Notes: generated by a model from the sequence alone, not told the origin. Shown: positions 1 through 5,923, counted from the stretch's first letter. The stretch is DNA of 9,236 nucleotides from JAKANM01 sp964356495 (GCA_964356495.1 CAYHHR010000032.1:1-9236); one strand, 5' to 3'. Made by a program: numbers and translations.

Positions 1-6
1 GGCGCA

Positions 7-15
7 ATTATATCA
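7..15 (-). promoter_or_regulatory. Extended -10 promoter element reading off the left edge
   Basis: On the minus strand the bases read TGATATAAT, a perfect extended -10 (TGnTATAAT). No good -35 is seen at 17 bases, which extended -10 promoters can tolerate. It would drive a minus-strand gene beyond position 1. Inferred from motif only. Confidence 0.4.
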
Positions 16-42
16 CAACGAAAACAAATATGCTTGAGTTGG

Positions 43-51
43 TGTGGATAA
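43..51 (-). promoter_or_regulatory. DnaA-box match
   Basis: The minus strand reads TTATCCACA, an exact match to the bacterial DnaA-box consensus. It lies about 30 bases upstream of the extended -10 at the left edge. A single box does not make an origin. It could regulate the gene off the left edge, or be chance (a 9-mer on either strand is expected roughly once per 130 kb of random sequence). Confidence 0.3.
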
Positions 52-132
52 CTAATCAAAATCGAATCATTGAGGCGACTTCCTAAAAGCCACTTTACCC
101 AGTTCATAAATCGCAATCACACCCCAAACAAC

Positions 133-603
133 CTATTTTAACTCCTTCAAATCCATTTTTCCAGTTCCAATCATGTTAAATTCCTTATACCTGTTTACTC
201 GGTCTACGATCTCATTATGAATTTCTTTAGGACTACCCTTGTACAATTTCGTCACATCAGCCACATTGCCATTTATTATAAAATTCTCAAAAATTTCTCT
301 TATTCTTTTATCATGATCAACTATATTTTTTTCATGCGCCAAATATTCCTCCCTGCTTAACTTTTCAGCTTCACTTCCGTCTTCCGACTCCTGTATCAGG
401 CCTCGAACAATATCCAACTGTCTTTTAACATCATCAAAATTTTCATCATCAAACTTTTTACCATTATTTTCTCTCGCAACAAAATCCTCAATATCAATGT
501 ATGCATCACTAATAACTTCACTTCCAACTTTAAAGCACGCTCCAGTTTCATGAGGCCCTCCACAGATCACACATTCTCCTCCCTTACCGTGCTCATTATC
601 CAT
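133..603 (-). CDS. Hypothetical protein with N-terminal CCHC-like zinc knuckle
   Basis: Unrecognised protein of 156 residues. Near the N-terminus C11, C14, H18 and C23 form a C-x2-C-x3-H-x4-C cluster. This resembles a CCHC zinc knuckle (usually x4 before the His), so zinc or nucleic-acid binding is plausible but not shown. The rest is highly charged and predicted largely helical, with no membrane segment. The frame opens at a TTG at 633, but I prefer the ATG at 603, which places the Cys cluster next to the N-terminus; neither start has a clear Shine-Dalgarno. The TTG lies 3 bases after the pyrH stop, so the gene is almost certainly cotranscribed with pyrH. It is clearly A+T-richer than pyrH: four lines I counted (181-360 and 421-480) are 74/240 G+C, about 31%. 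That suggests a fast-evolving or acquired gene. Confidence 0.75.
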   Translation of the reverse strand: MDNEHGKGGECVICGGPHETGACFKVGSEVISDAYIDIEDFVARENNGKKFDDENFDDVKRQLDIVRGLIQESEDGSEAEKLSREEYLAHEKNIVDHDKRIREIFENFIINGNVADVTKLYKGSPKEIHNEIVDRVNRYKEFNMIGTGKMDLKELK

Positions 604-636
604 ATAATTTATAGGATTATTAATAAATTTCAAAAC

Positions 637-1320
637 CTAACTAATCACCGTTCCCACAATCTCCTTCCCCTCAATCGCTTTCTCGACTTCCGCCAGATCA
701 GTTCCTTTCGCAAACAAAACTTTTAGCCCTAGCTTATCCCCTTCTTTACTCGCGATCGGATCAAAGGGAACATTCGCGCCAGGGATCCACTCGTCTCCGA
801 CAATTTTCCTAATCTCTTTCCAGGAAATTTTTTCGAGTTTTTTTGCTTTGGGATTTTTGTTCGGATCGGAATCGTAAACGTGACTGACATTCGAAAGATT
901 GATGACGGTATTGCCTCCATATAATTCCGCGAATTTCACCGCATCAAAATCTGTGGAGCAACCTGGCTTCCAGCCGCTCACGATGAGGACCGGCTCCGTC
1001 CAATCAAGTTTCTCTGTATAATCGCGCCCCACCACCGGATGAGCATACCCTCGTAAAATTGTTCGCATGAAATGCGCGTTGAGCCGCGTCGCGTGAATTC
1101 CCATCCAGTCCACATCTTCCGGCTGGAGTGTTCCGATTTCCTTAGCCGCCGCCTGATAACTTCGGGCCGTCTGACCGCCGCCGCAAACGATAATAAAACG
1201 ATAACCGTCTTTTACTTCCTTGATAATCAGTTCGCGGAATTTTTTTAAAAAATCAATATTAAATCCCGTTGGAGGAATAATAATCGATCCTCCGAGCGAC
1301 AGTACAATAAGTTTCTGCAT
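637..1320 (-). CDS. pyrH: UMP kinase, archaeal-like type
   Basis: Phosphorylates UMP to UDP with ATP in the cytoplasm, the first committed step from UMP to UTP and CTP. It belongs to the amino-acid kinase fold. Visible motifs are the N-terminal phosphate-binding LGGS (residues 9-12), CGGG at 46-49, the acceptor-site region GWKPGCSTDFDA at 116-127, and NLSNVSHVYDSDPNKNPKAK at 141-160, which matches the ATP-site segment of UMP kinases. At 227 residues it is shorter than the E. coli type (about 240) and close to archaeal UMP kinases, an affinity I recall for Patescibacteria. The ATG at 1320 puts the first beta strand right at the start; no clear Shine-Dalgarno is seen. It lies downstream of a hairpin terminator at 1341-1366, so it probably has its own promoter, which I could not locate. 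The knuckle protein gene follows directly. Confidence 0.9.
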   Translation of the reverse strand: MQKLIVLSLGGSIIIPPTGFNIDFLKKFRELIIKEVKDGYRFIIVCGGGQTARSYQAAAKEIGTLQPEDVDWMGIHATRLNAHFMRTILRGYAHPVVGRDYTEKLDWTEPVLIVSGWKPGCSTDFDAVKFAELYGGNTVINLSNVSHVYDSDPNKNPKAKKLEKISWKEIRKIVGDEWIPGANVPFDPIASKEGDKLGLKVLFAKGTDLAEVEKAIEGKEIVGTVIS

Positions 1321-1340
1321 AAAAAATTTCTAATATACAA

Positions 1341-1366
1341 AAAAAGAAGCCTAGAAAGGCTTTTTG
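1341..1366 (-). terminator. Intrinsic terminator after the holin-like gene
   Basis: The minus strand reads AAGCC-tttcta-GGCTT followed by CTTTTTTT. The flanking A and T runs can extend the stem, and on the plus strand the stem is followed by only four or five T. It sits between the YvlD/holin-like unit and pyrH and overlaps the stop codon of the candidate small ORF at 1351-1506. Confidence 0.7.
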
Positions 1367-1506
1367 AAAAAACTTACATTCTTTCGACTTAATTTGGTGT
1401 GCGCGGAATTTTGTTTAAACAGCTCTGGCCGGCTTGATAACCAACGGCTCGGCGTGCGATAGCCGACCTTACCTTTTTGCGCTCGACTTGAAGAATGGTT
1501 TTTCAT
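1351..1506 (-). CDS. Candidate small basic protein, 51 residues
   Basis: An ATG-initiated frame starts 11 bases after the stop of the holin-like gene and runs to a TAG that lies inside the terminator hairpin. The product begins MKNHSSSRAQ, ends FFKKPF, and carries 13 Lys or Arg in 51 residues; no Cys and no membrane segment are visible. No Shine-Dalgarno precedes it (the upstream bases on this strand are CCTCCC). Position and orientation are compatible with translational coupling to the upstream gene, but an open frame of this length can arise by chance. Function unknown. Confidence 0.3.
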   Translation of the reverse strand: MKNHSSSRAQKGKVGYRTPSRWLSSRPELFKQNSAHTKLSRKNVSFFKKPF

Positions 1507-1517
1507 GGGAGGAATAT

Positions 1518-1859
1518 TTAAGCGCGTTCAAACAAAATATGAGTCAACCAACTAACGATCGACAGACAAAGCGCGCCCCAAAAGGCGGCGGCGAAACCAG
1601 CCACCCCAAACCCTTTCACGACGGTCGAAGCGAACCAAAATAGCAAAGCGTTGATCACAAAAGTAAAAAGACCAAGCGTCAGAATATTCACCGGCAAAGT
1701 CAATAATACCAGAACTGGCTTCACGAGCGCATTGATCAGACCTAACACCAAGGCCGCCACAAGCGCGACGTAAAAATTCGACACACTAATGCCGCGAATC
1801 AAATACGCGATCCCGAGGAGAGCCACGGCATTAATTAACCATTTGAGGAGCAGCTTCAT
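1518..1859 (-). CDS. YvlD/phage-holin-like family four-helix membrane protein
   Basis: Small integral membrane protein of 113 residues with four hydrophobic helices at about 3-22, 28-48, 55-80 and 86-108. The internal LGLINALVKPVLVLLTLPVN segment followed by LTLGLFTFVINALLFW is typical of the family annotated as phage holin family protein or YvlD (Pfam PF04020). The holin name comes from topology; these chromosomal proteins are not shown to lyse cells, and there is no phage context here. The ATG at 1859 follows the stop of the site-2 protease gene by 20 bases, so the two are probably cotranscribed. A terminator follows at 1341-1366. In other bacteria relatives sit with envelope-stress genes, so an envelope role is plausible but inferred. 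Confidence 0.85.
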   Translation of the reverse strand: MKLLLKWLINAVALLGIAYLIRGISVSNFYVALVAALVLGLINALVKPVLVLLTLPVNILTLGLFTFVINALLFWFASTVVKGFGVAGFAAAFWGALCLSIVSWLTHILFERA

Positions 1860-1879
1860 ATGAGAATAATTAATAATAA

Positions 1880-2482
1880 CTAACCTACAATTAAATTATA
1901 CAATAAATTTATGATCGGCGAAAGGGACTCAAACAAAAATAAAATAAAAAAAATCAATATATAAAATCCATAACGGTCCAAAAAATTTCTAATATTGTAA
2001 GCGCTCGGAGGCAGGAAAGCGTATAAAATTTTCGAACCATCAAGTGGCGGAATCGGTACAAGATTAAATACCATAAGGAGTAGATTCACATAAACTATTA
2101 TTCCGAGAAACTCCGAATAAGCCGAGGCGGGTGAAAGTCTTATCACCATCCCGATGCTAAGGGCCAGCAAAAAATTTGCCATTGGCCCGGCCAGGCCGAC
2201 CATCAGTTCCCCCCAATGATGATTTCGGAGGTTGTACGGATTATATGGCACGGGCTTCGCGTAGGCGAATAGGAATCGTCCGCCCGTCGAAATAAACAAA
2301 AATAATGGCAACAGAATCGTCCCCCACAGATCAATATGACTCCTCGGATCAAGGGTCAATCTCCCTGCATAACGGGCGGTCGGATCGCCAAGTTGATCAG
2401 CCATCCAGCCGTGGGCGTATTCATGAATAATCGACGACGGAATAACGATAACAAAGTAGAATAGCAACGAAATCAGGTCCAT
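1880..2482 (-). CDS. Site-2 protease family (M50) intramembrane metalloprotease
   Basis: Intramembrane zinc protease of the M50 / S2P family, 200 residues and almost wholly membrane-embedded. The zinc-binding HEYAH motif is at residues 20-24 in the first helix. The third ligand lies in PIPPLDGSK (D148), and the conserved AGPMANFLLA stretch is at 98-107. Six or so hydrophobic segments are visible. There is no PDZ or CBS domain, so this is the minimal form (the FtsH-independent, RIP-type short S2P seen widely in bacteria), unlike RseP. Substrate unknown; candidates are anti-sigma factors or signal-peptide remnants. The ATG at 2482 places HExxH at the normal distance from the N-terminus. It is the first gene of a unit with the YvlD-like protein; the upstream DNA is the A+T-rich repeat at 2484-2603, which may contain its promoter. 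Confidence 0.9.
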   Translation of the reverse strand: MDLISLLFYFVIVIPSSIIHEYAHGWMADQLGDPTARYAGRLTLDPRSHIDLWGTILLPLFLFISTGGRFLFAYAKPVPYNPYNLRNHHWGELMVGLAGPMANFLLALSIGMVIRLSPASAYSEFLGIIVYVNLLLMVFNLVPIPPLDGSKILYAFLPPSAYNIRNFLDRYGFYILIFFILFLFESLSPIINLLYNLIVG

Positions 2483-2483
2483 A

Positions 2484-2603
2484 AAAAAATGAAATTACCA
2501 ATTACCAAATATCAGGTATCAAATATGTATCAATTACCAATTATCAAGTTTGGTAATTGAACAATTGGCAATTACTTGATAATTGATAAATGTTAATTGA
2601 TAC
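2484..2603. repeat. A+T-rich direct repeats and nested inverted repeat (cruciform)
   Basis: Variants of AATTACCAA and of ATCAAAT recur several times. Between 2527 and 2603 two perfect arm pairs are nested: GTATCAATTA (2527-2536) with TAATTGATAC (2594-2603), and ATTATCAAG (2540-2548) with CTTGATAAT (2575-2583). They enclose a third imperfect palindrome at 2550-2571 (TTGGTAATTG against CAATTGGCAA, 8 of 10 pairs). It fills the gap between the divergent S2P gene and rpmB and ends about 15 bases before the rpmB -35. It could act as a structured element, or be a dispersed genomic repeat. Confidence 0.7.
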
Positions 2604-2617
2604 ACGTAGTCTGTCTG

Positions 2618-2646
2618 TTGACATCCCCACCAAAAACGGCTACAAT
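2618..2646 (+). promoter_or_regulatory. Sigma-70-type promoter of rpmB
   Basis: TTGACA at 2618-2623 is a perfect -35, followed by a 17-base spacer and TACAAT at 2641-2646 (5 of 6 to consensus). The predicted start near 2653 gives a leader of about 35 bases before the rpmB ATG. This is the best promoter in the window, as expected for a ribosomal protein gene. Confidence 0.85.
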
Positions 2647-2687
2647 GAGCCTCATAACGATTTATATCATATCCTAACTTTAAAAGT

Positions 2688-2864
2688 ATGTCCATGTCCT
2701 GCAGCATCTGCAACAAAAACGCTCAACGCGCCAATTACGTCAGCCACTCCAACGTGAAAGCGGTCAGACGCCAGAAGCCGAATTTACAGCGCCTAACCAT
2801 CGCCGGCAAGAACCTCCGCATCTGCTCAAGCTGCCGCCGCACTCTAGTAAAACAACCTGTTTAA
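2688..2864 (+). CDS. rpmB: Large ribosomal subunit protein bL28
   Basis: Structural protein of the 50S subunit, 58 residues, easily missed because of its size. Typical bL28 features are present: an N-terminal CSIC pair, the VSHSN signature followed by a basic VRRQKPNLQ stretch, then ICSSCRR with the second CxxC near the C-terminus. The four cysteines indicate the zinc-binding form. The ATG at 2688 gives MSMSC, with Cys at residue 5 as is usual in the family; an in-frame ATG at 2694 is the alternative start. No clear Shine-Dalgarno is seen. It is monocistronic, with its own promoter at 2618-2646 and a strong terminator right after, and converges on ndk. Confidence 0.92.
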   Translation: MSMSCSICNKNAQRANYVSHSNVKAVRRQKPNLQRLTIAGKNLRICSSCRRTLVKQPV

Positions 2865-2880
2865 ATACTTCTAAAACAAA

Positions 2881-2911
2881 ACCCGTCCCGCACTGCGGGA
2901 CGGGTTTTTAT
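2881..2911. terminator. Strong bidirectional terminator between rpmB and ndk
   Basis: A G+C-rich stem ACCCGTCCCGC / GCGGGACGGGT with a very short loop is flanked by A-rich sequence on the left and TTTTT on the right. It therefore ends transcripts in both directions: rpmB from the left (plus) and ndk from the right (minus). Confidence 0.92.
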
Positions 2912-2927
2912 TTCTTCTAAATAGCGC

Positions 2928-3530
2928 TTATTCTAAAATTCCATCCAAATTCACATCGTACAAAATCTCTTCCTGCACCAAGCGATAATTCAACAATTCA
3001 TCCTTTTTAAACCAATGCACCATCTCCATATCGGCCTCTTTTACCGAACCGGAGGCGTGTATAAGATTGCGGACGGCGCGTCCGTCAGTGTCTGACATCT
3101 GATAGGAATCAAGAACGAAATCGCCGCGGATTGACCCGACGTCCGAAGAGAGCGGTTCGGTGCTGCCGACCAATTTTCGGACAATCTTGACCGCATGCGC
3201 CCCTTCCCAAACCATACAAATCACCGGACCGGCCGACATATATTTTTTTAAATTTGCGAGTACCTTTGCGGTGATCTCCAGCGGATCATTTGAAGGCGGC
3301 GTGAGTCCCTTGTCGAGATAGCCCTTGATGGTTTTCTCACCGGTAATTCGGCGCCATTCAGGATCAAGTGTGTAATGTTCTTCGACGTGCTCCGGGGTGG
3401 CGGTTACCATCTTGATGGCGATCAATTTCAAACCAACCCGTTCAAAACGTTGGATAATTTCCCCGATCAACGAACGTTCGATGCCGTCCGGCTTGATCAT
3501 TACGAATGTCCGTTCTTTTTTTAGATGCAT
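2928..3530 (-). CDS. ndk: Nucleoside-diphosphate kinase, enlarged form
   Basis: Transfers the gamma phosphate from NTPs to NDPs through a phosphohistidine, balancing cytosolic NTP and dNTP pools. Residues equivalent to the classical active site are present: K13 (MIKPDG), Y53, R118, T124, R135, N155 and the catalytic H158 in RNLIHASGS. At 200 residues it is much longer than usual (E. coli about 143, Dictyostelium about 155). Against Dictyostelium numbering the Y-to-R spacing is 65 instead of 36, an insertion of about 29 residues (WRRITGEKTIKGYLDKG region). The R-to-N spacing is 20 instead of 10, an insertion of about 10 (DSYQMSDTDG). The C-terminal tail is also longer. The usual HGSDS is HASGS here. 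The ATG at 3530 gives the standard short N-terminus. It has its own promoter at 3557-3585. Confidence 0.93.
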   Translation of the reverse strand: MHLKKERTFVMIKPDGIERSLIGEIIQRFERVGLKLIAIKMVTATPEHVEEHYTLDPEWRRITGEKTIKGYLDKGLTPPSNDPLEITAKVLANLKKYMSAGPVICMVWEGAHAVKIVRKLVGSTEPLSSDVGSIRGDFVLDSYQMSDTDGRAVRNLIHASGSVKEADMEMVHWFKKDELLNYRLVQEEILYDVNLDGILE

Positions 3531-3556
3531 AAAATTTTATAAATTTAAGTAGCGCT

Positions 3557-3585
3557 AGTGTAGCAGAAATTGATGTAAAAGTCAA
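3557..3585 (-). promoter_or_regulatory. Sigma-70-type promoter of ndk
   Basis: On the minus strand TTGACT (3585-3580), a 17-base spacer and TACACT (3562-3557) are followed by the ndk ATG 26 bases downstream. A second TTGACT lies 13 bases upstream (3598-3593). The promoter sits just past the stop of the helicase gene, so ndk can be transcribed independently of it. Confidence 0.75.
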
Positions 3586-3600
3586 TTGATAGAGTCAAAA

Positions 3601-4959
3601 TTATATCCCCCCGCAAACCGTCACGAAATCGCTTTGCAATTTCACTAATTCCTTTTCCGTAAGATTACCAAAAACCTGAAGAGCCGCCTCCGAACTCGCG
3701 CGAAATCCTTTATCCTCTTTGAACACACCCGGATGCACCTGAAAGGCGCGTTCATTCCAACCCAACAGATGTAGTCCCTTCAAACGACGCACCCTCGAGA
3801 GCGCCACATAGCCCTGCCCGAACTCAAAAACCTGACTGAGGTCCATCACCGCTTCGTCGAGGCTCATCCCCTGACTCTTGTGCACCGTGATTGCCCAGGC
3901 CAAGCGCAATGGCAACTGCGTAATCGTCGCGCGCGCCGCGCCTCTTTCCTCAACCATCCAATCCATTGTTTCAACCGTGATCCATCGTTTATCGCGAGTT
4001 CGCACGATCGGCAGGCCGGATAATTCAGCGAAATCTTCCACCACGCCAAGCGTCCCGTTTACAAACCCCGCCTTCGGATTATTCTTGGTAAACATCACCT
4101 TGGCGCCAACTTTGAGCGCCAAAACTTCCGGCGACAAGCATCCCTTCTTGAGGGACTCCACCAAAGCCCTGGAACCGCGCGAGGTCATTATAAATTCTTC
4201 GGTTTTCGAAATAATTTTAGACAACATCTCATCGTTCACAAAATCGACATCCGCGTTATGCGTATAAAGCTTCAGAGTTATATTGGTGACCGCCTCATGA
4301 GCTTTTTTTCTTTTTTTAATCTGAAGCAAATGTTTTGAACCAAAATTATTTTCGCGAATGGCCGTGAGCAGTGAAAAAAATTTCTTGTCGTCCTGACGAT
4401 GCTGTTCCGTAAGATAACAGGTCATAAAATTCGCCTTCTTCCACGCCACGGAATCATAAGCGAAACGCCCGACCGGAACTTTAATAAGTGAAATCTGTGA
4501 ATTCGCCTGACTGTTATTTTTTATAATCGGCGGCAGCTGAAAAAAATCCCCCACCAATATAGTTTGAAGACCGCCAAACGGTTCGCCGGACTGTCTGATC
4601 TCCCGGCAAACGGCTTCCACCATCGACAGCGTATCCGGCGGCAGCATTGAAACCTCGTCGATAATCAAAACTTTAGCGCGCTGAATACGCTTCACTATAT
4701 ATTCGGTGGAACAGATTTTGTCCAAATCATATTTATTCAAAGCGCTCTTAATTCCTATTCCGCTCCAGGAATGCACGGTCATCCCGCCAATCTGCGTGGC
4801 GGCGATTCCGGTCGAGGCGGTGACGGCCGGCTCAATACCTCTGGAGCGCAAATAACGCGTATACTGATTTATCGTATACGACTTGCCGGAGCCCGGTTCG
4901 CCGGTCAAAAAAACATTAGCGCCAGTCTTGAGTATCGCGAGCGCTTGATCTTGGGTCAT
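3601..4959 (-). CDS. PIF1-like ATP-dependent DNA helicase (superfamily 1B)
   Basis: Predicted 5'-3' DNA helicase of the PIF1/RecD-like superfamily 1B, 452 residues, cytoplasmic. Motifs in order: Walker A GEPGSGKS (20-27), motif Ia TASTGIAA (47-54), TVHSWSGIG (61-69), Walker B LIIDEVSML with D101 E102, motif III GDFFQLPP (137-144), the EQHRQ segment near 185, and the C-terminal UvrD_C_2-like part with AITVHKSQG (356-364) and GYVALSRVR (about 383-391). The frame stays open to an ATG at 5040, but the 27 extra residues run into repeat-rich DNA. MTQDQALAIL at 4959 starts the family N-terminus directly, so I chose 4959. No accessory domain follows the core. It probably acts in replication-fork or recombination maintenance; the substrate (for example G-quadruplex) cannot be read from sequence. 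Confidence 0.92.
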   Translation of the reverse strand: MTQDQALAILKTGANVFLTGEPGSGKSYTINQYTRYLRSRGIEPAVTASTGIAATQIGGMTVHSWSGIGIKSALNKYDLDKICSTEYIVKRIQRAKVLIIDEVSMLPPDTLSMVEAVCREIRQSGEPFGGLQTILVGDFFQLPPIIKNNSQANSQISLIKVPVGRFAYDSVAWKKANFMTCYLTEQHRQDDKKFFSLLTAIRENNFGSKHLLQIKKRKKAHEAVTNITLKLYTHNADVDFVNDEMLSKIISKTEEFIMTSRGSRALVESLKKGCLSPEVLALKVGAKVMFTKNNPKAGFVNGTLGVVEDFAELSGLPIVRTRDKRWITVETMDWMVEERGAARATITQLPLRLAWAITVHKSQGMSLDEAVMDLSQVFEFGQGYVALSRVRRLKGLHLLGWNERAFQVHPGVFKEDKGFRASSEAALQVFGNLTEKELVKLQSDFVTVCGGI

Positions 4960-5060
4960 AAAATTATAAGAAATGCGAAACACAAAGATCATACAGCGAA
5001 ATTGCCCTTGCCGCAAGGAGTAAGATATAGCGGAAGCCAAGCAGGTAACCCAACTCGAGT

Positions 5061-5198
5061 CCTCACCCTACCCTCTCCACTGTGGTGGAGAGGGGCGTGG
5101 CTCCTCCACTCCGCCACAGCGGAGGGAAATGAGGGGGGGATTGTCACAACGGAGGGATGGGTGGGGTAGATTGTCACACAGGTGGGAGAAGGGCGGAA
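5061..5198. repeat. Intergenic hairpin and direct-repeat block
   Basis: This lies in the roughly 350-base gap between the helicase and the 201-residue membrane protein. It has a perfect 10-bp hairpin CCCTCTCCAC-tgtg-GTGGAGAGGG (5071-5094) and a 6-bp hairpin CTCCGC-caca-GCGGAG (5109-5124). Two direct copies of GATTGTCACA follow at 5139-5148 and 5169-5178, 30 bases apart and each followed by a G-rich run. The style (CCTCACCCTACCCTCTCC and so on) is that of dispersed intergenic repeats found in many environmental bacteria. No credible gene is present. Confidence 0.75.
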
Positions 5199-5245
5199 GA
5201 CACAGTTTCAAAATTCTCATTATTTAAAAAAAGAAGAAGTGCAAT

Positions 5246-5276
5246 AAAAAACAGCCTTGAATAAAGCTGTTTTTTT
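5246..5276 (-). terminator. Terminator after the 201-residue membrane protein
   Basis: The stem AAAAACAGC / GCTGTTTTT with a 10-base loop is flanked by A and T runs, so it can work both ways. It lies 30 bases past the stop of the minus-strand membrane protein gene. A weaker CCCCG/CGGGG stem at 5281-5300 lies just before it on that strand. Confidence 0.8.
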
Positions 5277-5306
5277 GTTACCCCGTATTGTGTGGCGGGG
5301 CGGCAC

Positions 5307-5912
5307 TTACTTTTGGTGCATCCGATTTTTGATTCGCCAGATGAGCCAAATGATGATCAGCGTCGATGGCGTTGACCTCCCAAGGTAGATCCAGGAAAAG
5401 ACATCGTTCCTGACCCAGGCGGGATAGAACGCGCAGAAATTCCCGAACAGTACCGACAACCACAGAAAATATGGCTCAGTGCTTCGTTCGGACCGCCACA
5501 AACGCCGTACCGTTGCGCCGTAAGCGAATAGCGCAATTGCTTGTACCAACAGGTAGGCAATGAGTGGTTGATTGGTGAAGTACCAAAACAGAACAATCAC
5601 GAAGCCACCTGTCATACAAATGCGCTGCACCCTGTCGAATGCTACCTTCAGAGTGCCATGGCGCACGTTTAGGGCGACAACACCGACGAGAATGATTGTG
5701 GTGTTGAGCAGTGCAGCGGTCACACCGATGTTGCCGGTCCAGGTCTTGTTCGGGTTCATCTGATACATCCAGAACGAAAGTCCCATGGTGGTCACCATGA
5801 GCACCCACGTTGCGGGGACGGGATTCGTTTCTTTTTTCCAGGCTCGGCGTACGTAATCAACGGCGCCGATGAACATCAAAACGACTGTTGCAACGACGGT
5901 GGCGGTATACAT
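5307..5912 (-). CDS. Seven-helix membrane protein of unknown function, internally repeated
   Basis: Not recognised. It has 201 residues with hydrophobic segments at about 2-18, 33-51, 61-82, 98-112, 116-133, 147-165 and 172-192, and a basic C-terminal tail. The segment from 14 (FIGAVDYVRRAW, then ...NPVPATW) resembles that from 128 (LFAYGATVRRLW, then ...STEPYFLW). VRR-x-W and a proline before the next helix recur 114 residues apart, suggesting a duplicated three- or four-helix unit, as in PQ-loop/SWEET-type proteins (inference). Unlike its neighbours it has a textbook Shine-Dalgarno AGGAGG five bases before the ATG and a good promoter at 5968-5996. Three lines I counted (5461-5580, 5701-5760) are 97/180 G+C, about 54%, above the rest of the window. 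It is monocistronic and stands between repeats and an IS element, so acquisition by transfer is plausible. Confidence 0.75.
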   Translation of the reverse strand: MYTATVVATVVLMFIGAVDYVRRAWKKETNPVPATWVLMVTTMGLSFWMYQMNPNKTWTGNIGVTAALLNTTIILVGVVALNVRHGTLKVAFDRVQRICMTGGFVIVLFWYFTNQPLIAYLLVQAIALFAYGATVRRLWRSERSTEPYFLWLSVLFGNFCAFYPAWVRNDVFSWIYLGRSTPSTLIIIWLIWRIKNRMHQK

Positions 5913-5917
5913 GGCAC

Positions 5918-5923
5918 CCTCCT
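5918..5923 (-). promoter_or_regulatory. Strong Shine-Dalgarno of the membrane protein gene
   Basis: The minus strand reads AGGAGG with a 5-base gap to the ATG at 5912, which fixes this start. Most other genes here lack such a site, so translation of this gene is probably unusually efficient. Confidence 0.85.

Noticed and set aside
1381..1500. Possible tRNA or tmRNA in the gap before pyrH, because of a CGGCT/AGCCG stem and a CACACCA string
   Set aside because: No cloverleaf, no T-arm consensus and no tmRNA tag frame could be built.
1434..1643. Open frame of 69 codons on the plus strand
   Set aside because: Its second half is antisense to the well-supported YvlD-like gene and it has no recognisable content.
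1518..1859. Phage holin indicating a prophage
   Set aside because: The family name is misleading; no phage structural, lysis or integrase genes are nearby.
2534..2716. Open frame of 60 codons on the minus strand
   Set aside because: It overlaps the A+T-rich repeat, the rpmB promoter and the start of rpmB on the opposite strand.
4963..4968. TATAAT just upstream of the helicase ATG
   Set aside because: The transcription start it predicts would fall inside the start codon, and no -35 is found at the right distance.
4989..5177. Open frame of 62 codons on the minus strand (and longer plus-strand frames around 4771-5169)
   Set aside because: It runs through the hairpin and direct-repeat block; the product is translated repeat rich in Pro, Ser and Arg, with no domain or start signal.
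5139..5198. Possible CRISPR-like array (GATTGTCACA twice with 30-base period)
   Set aside because: Only two copies, repeat core of 10 bases, no cas genes in the window.
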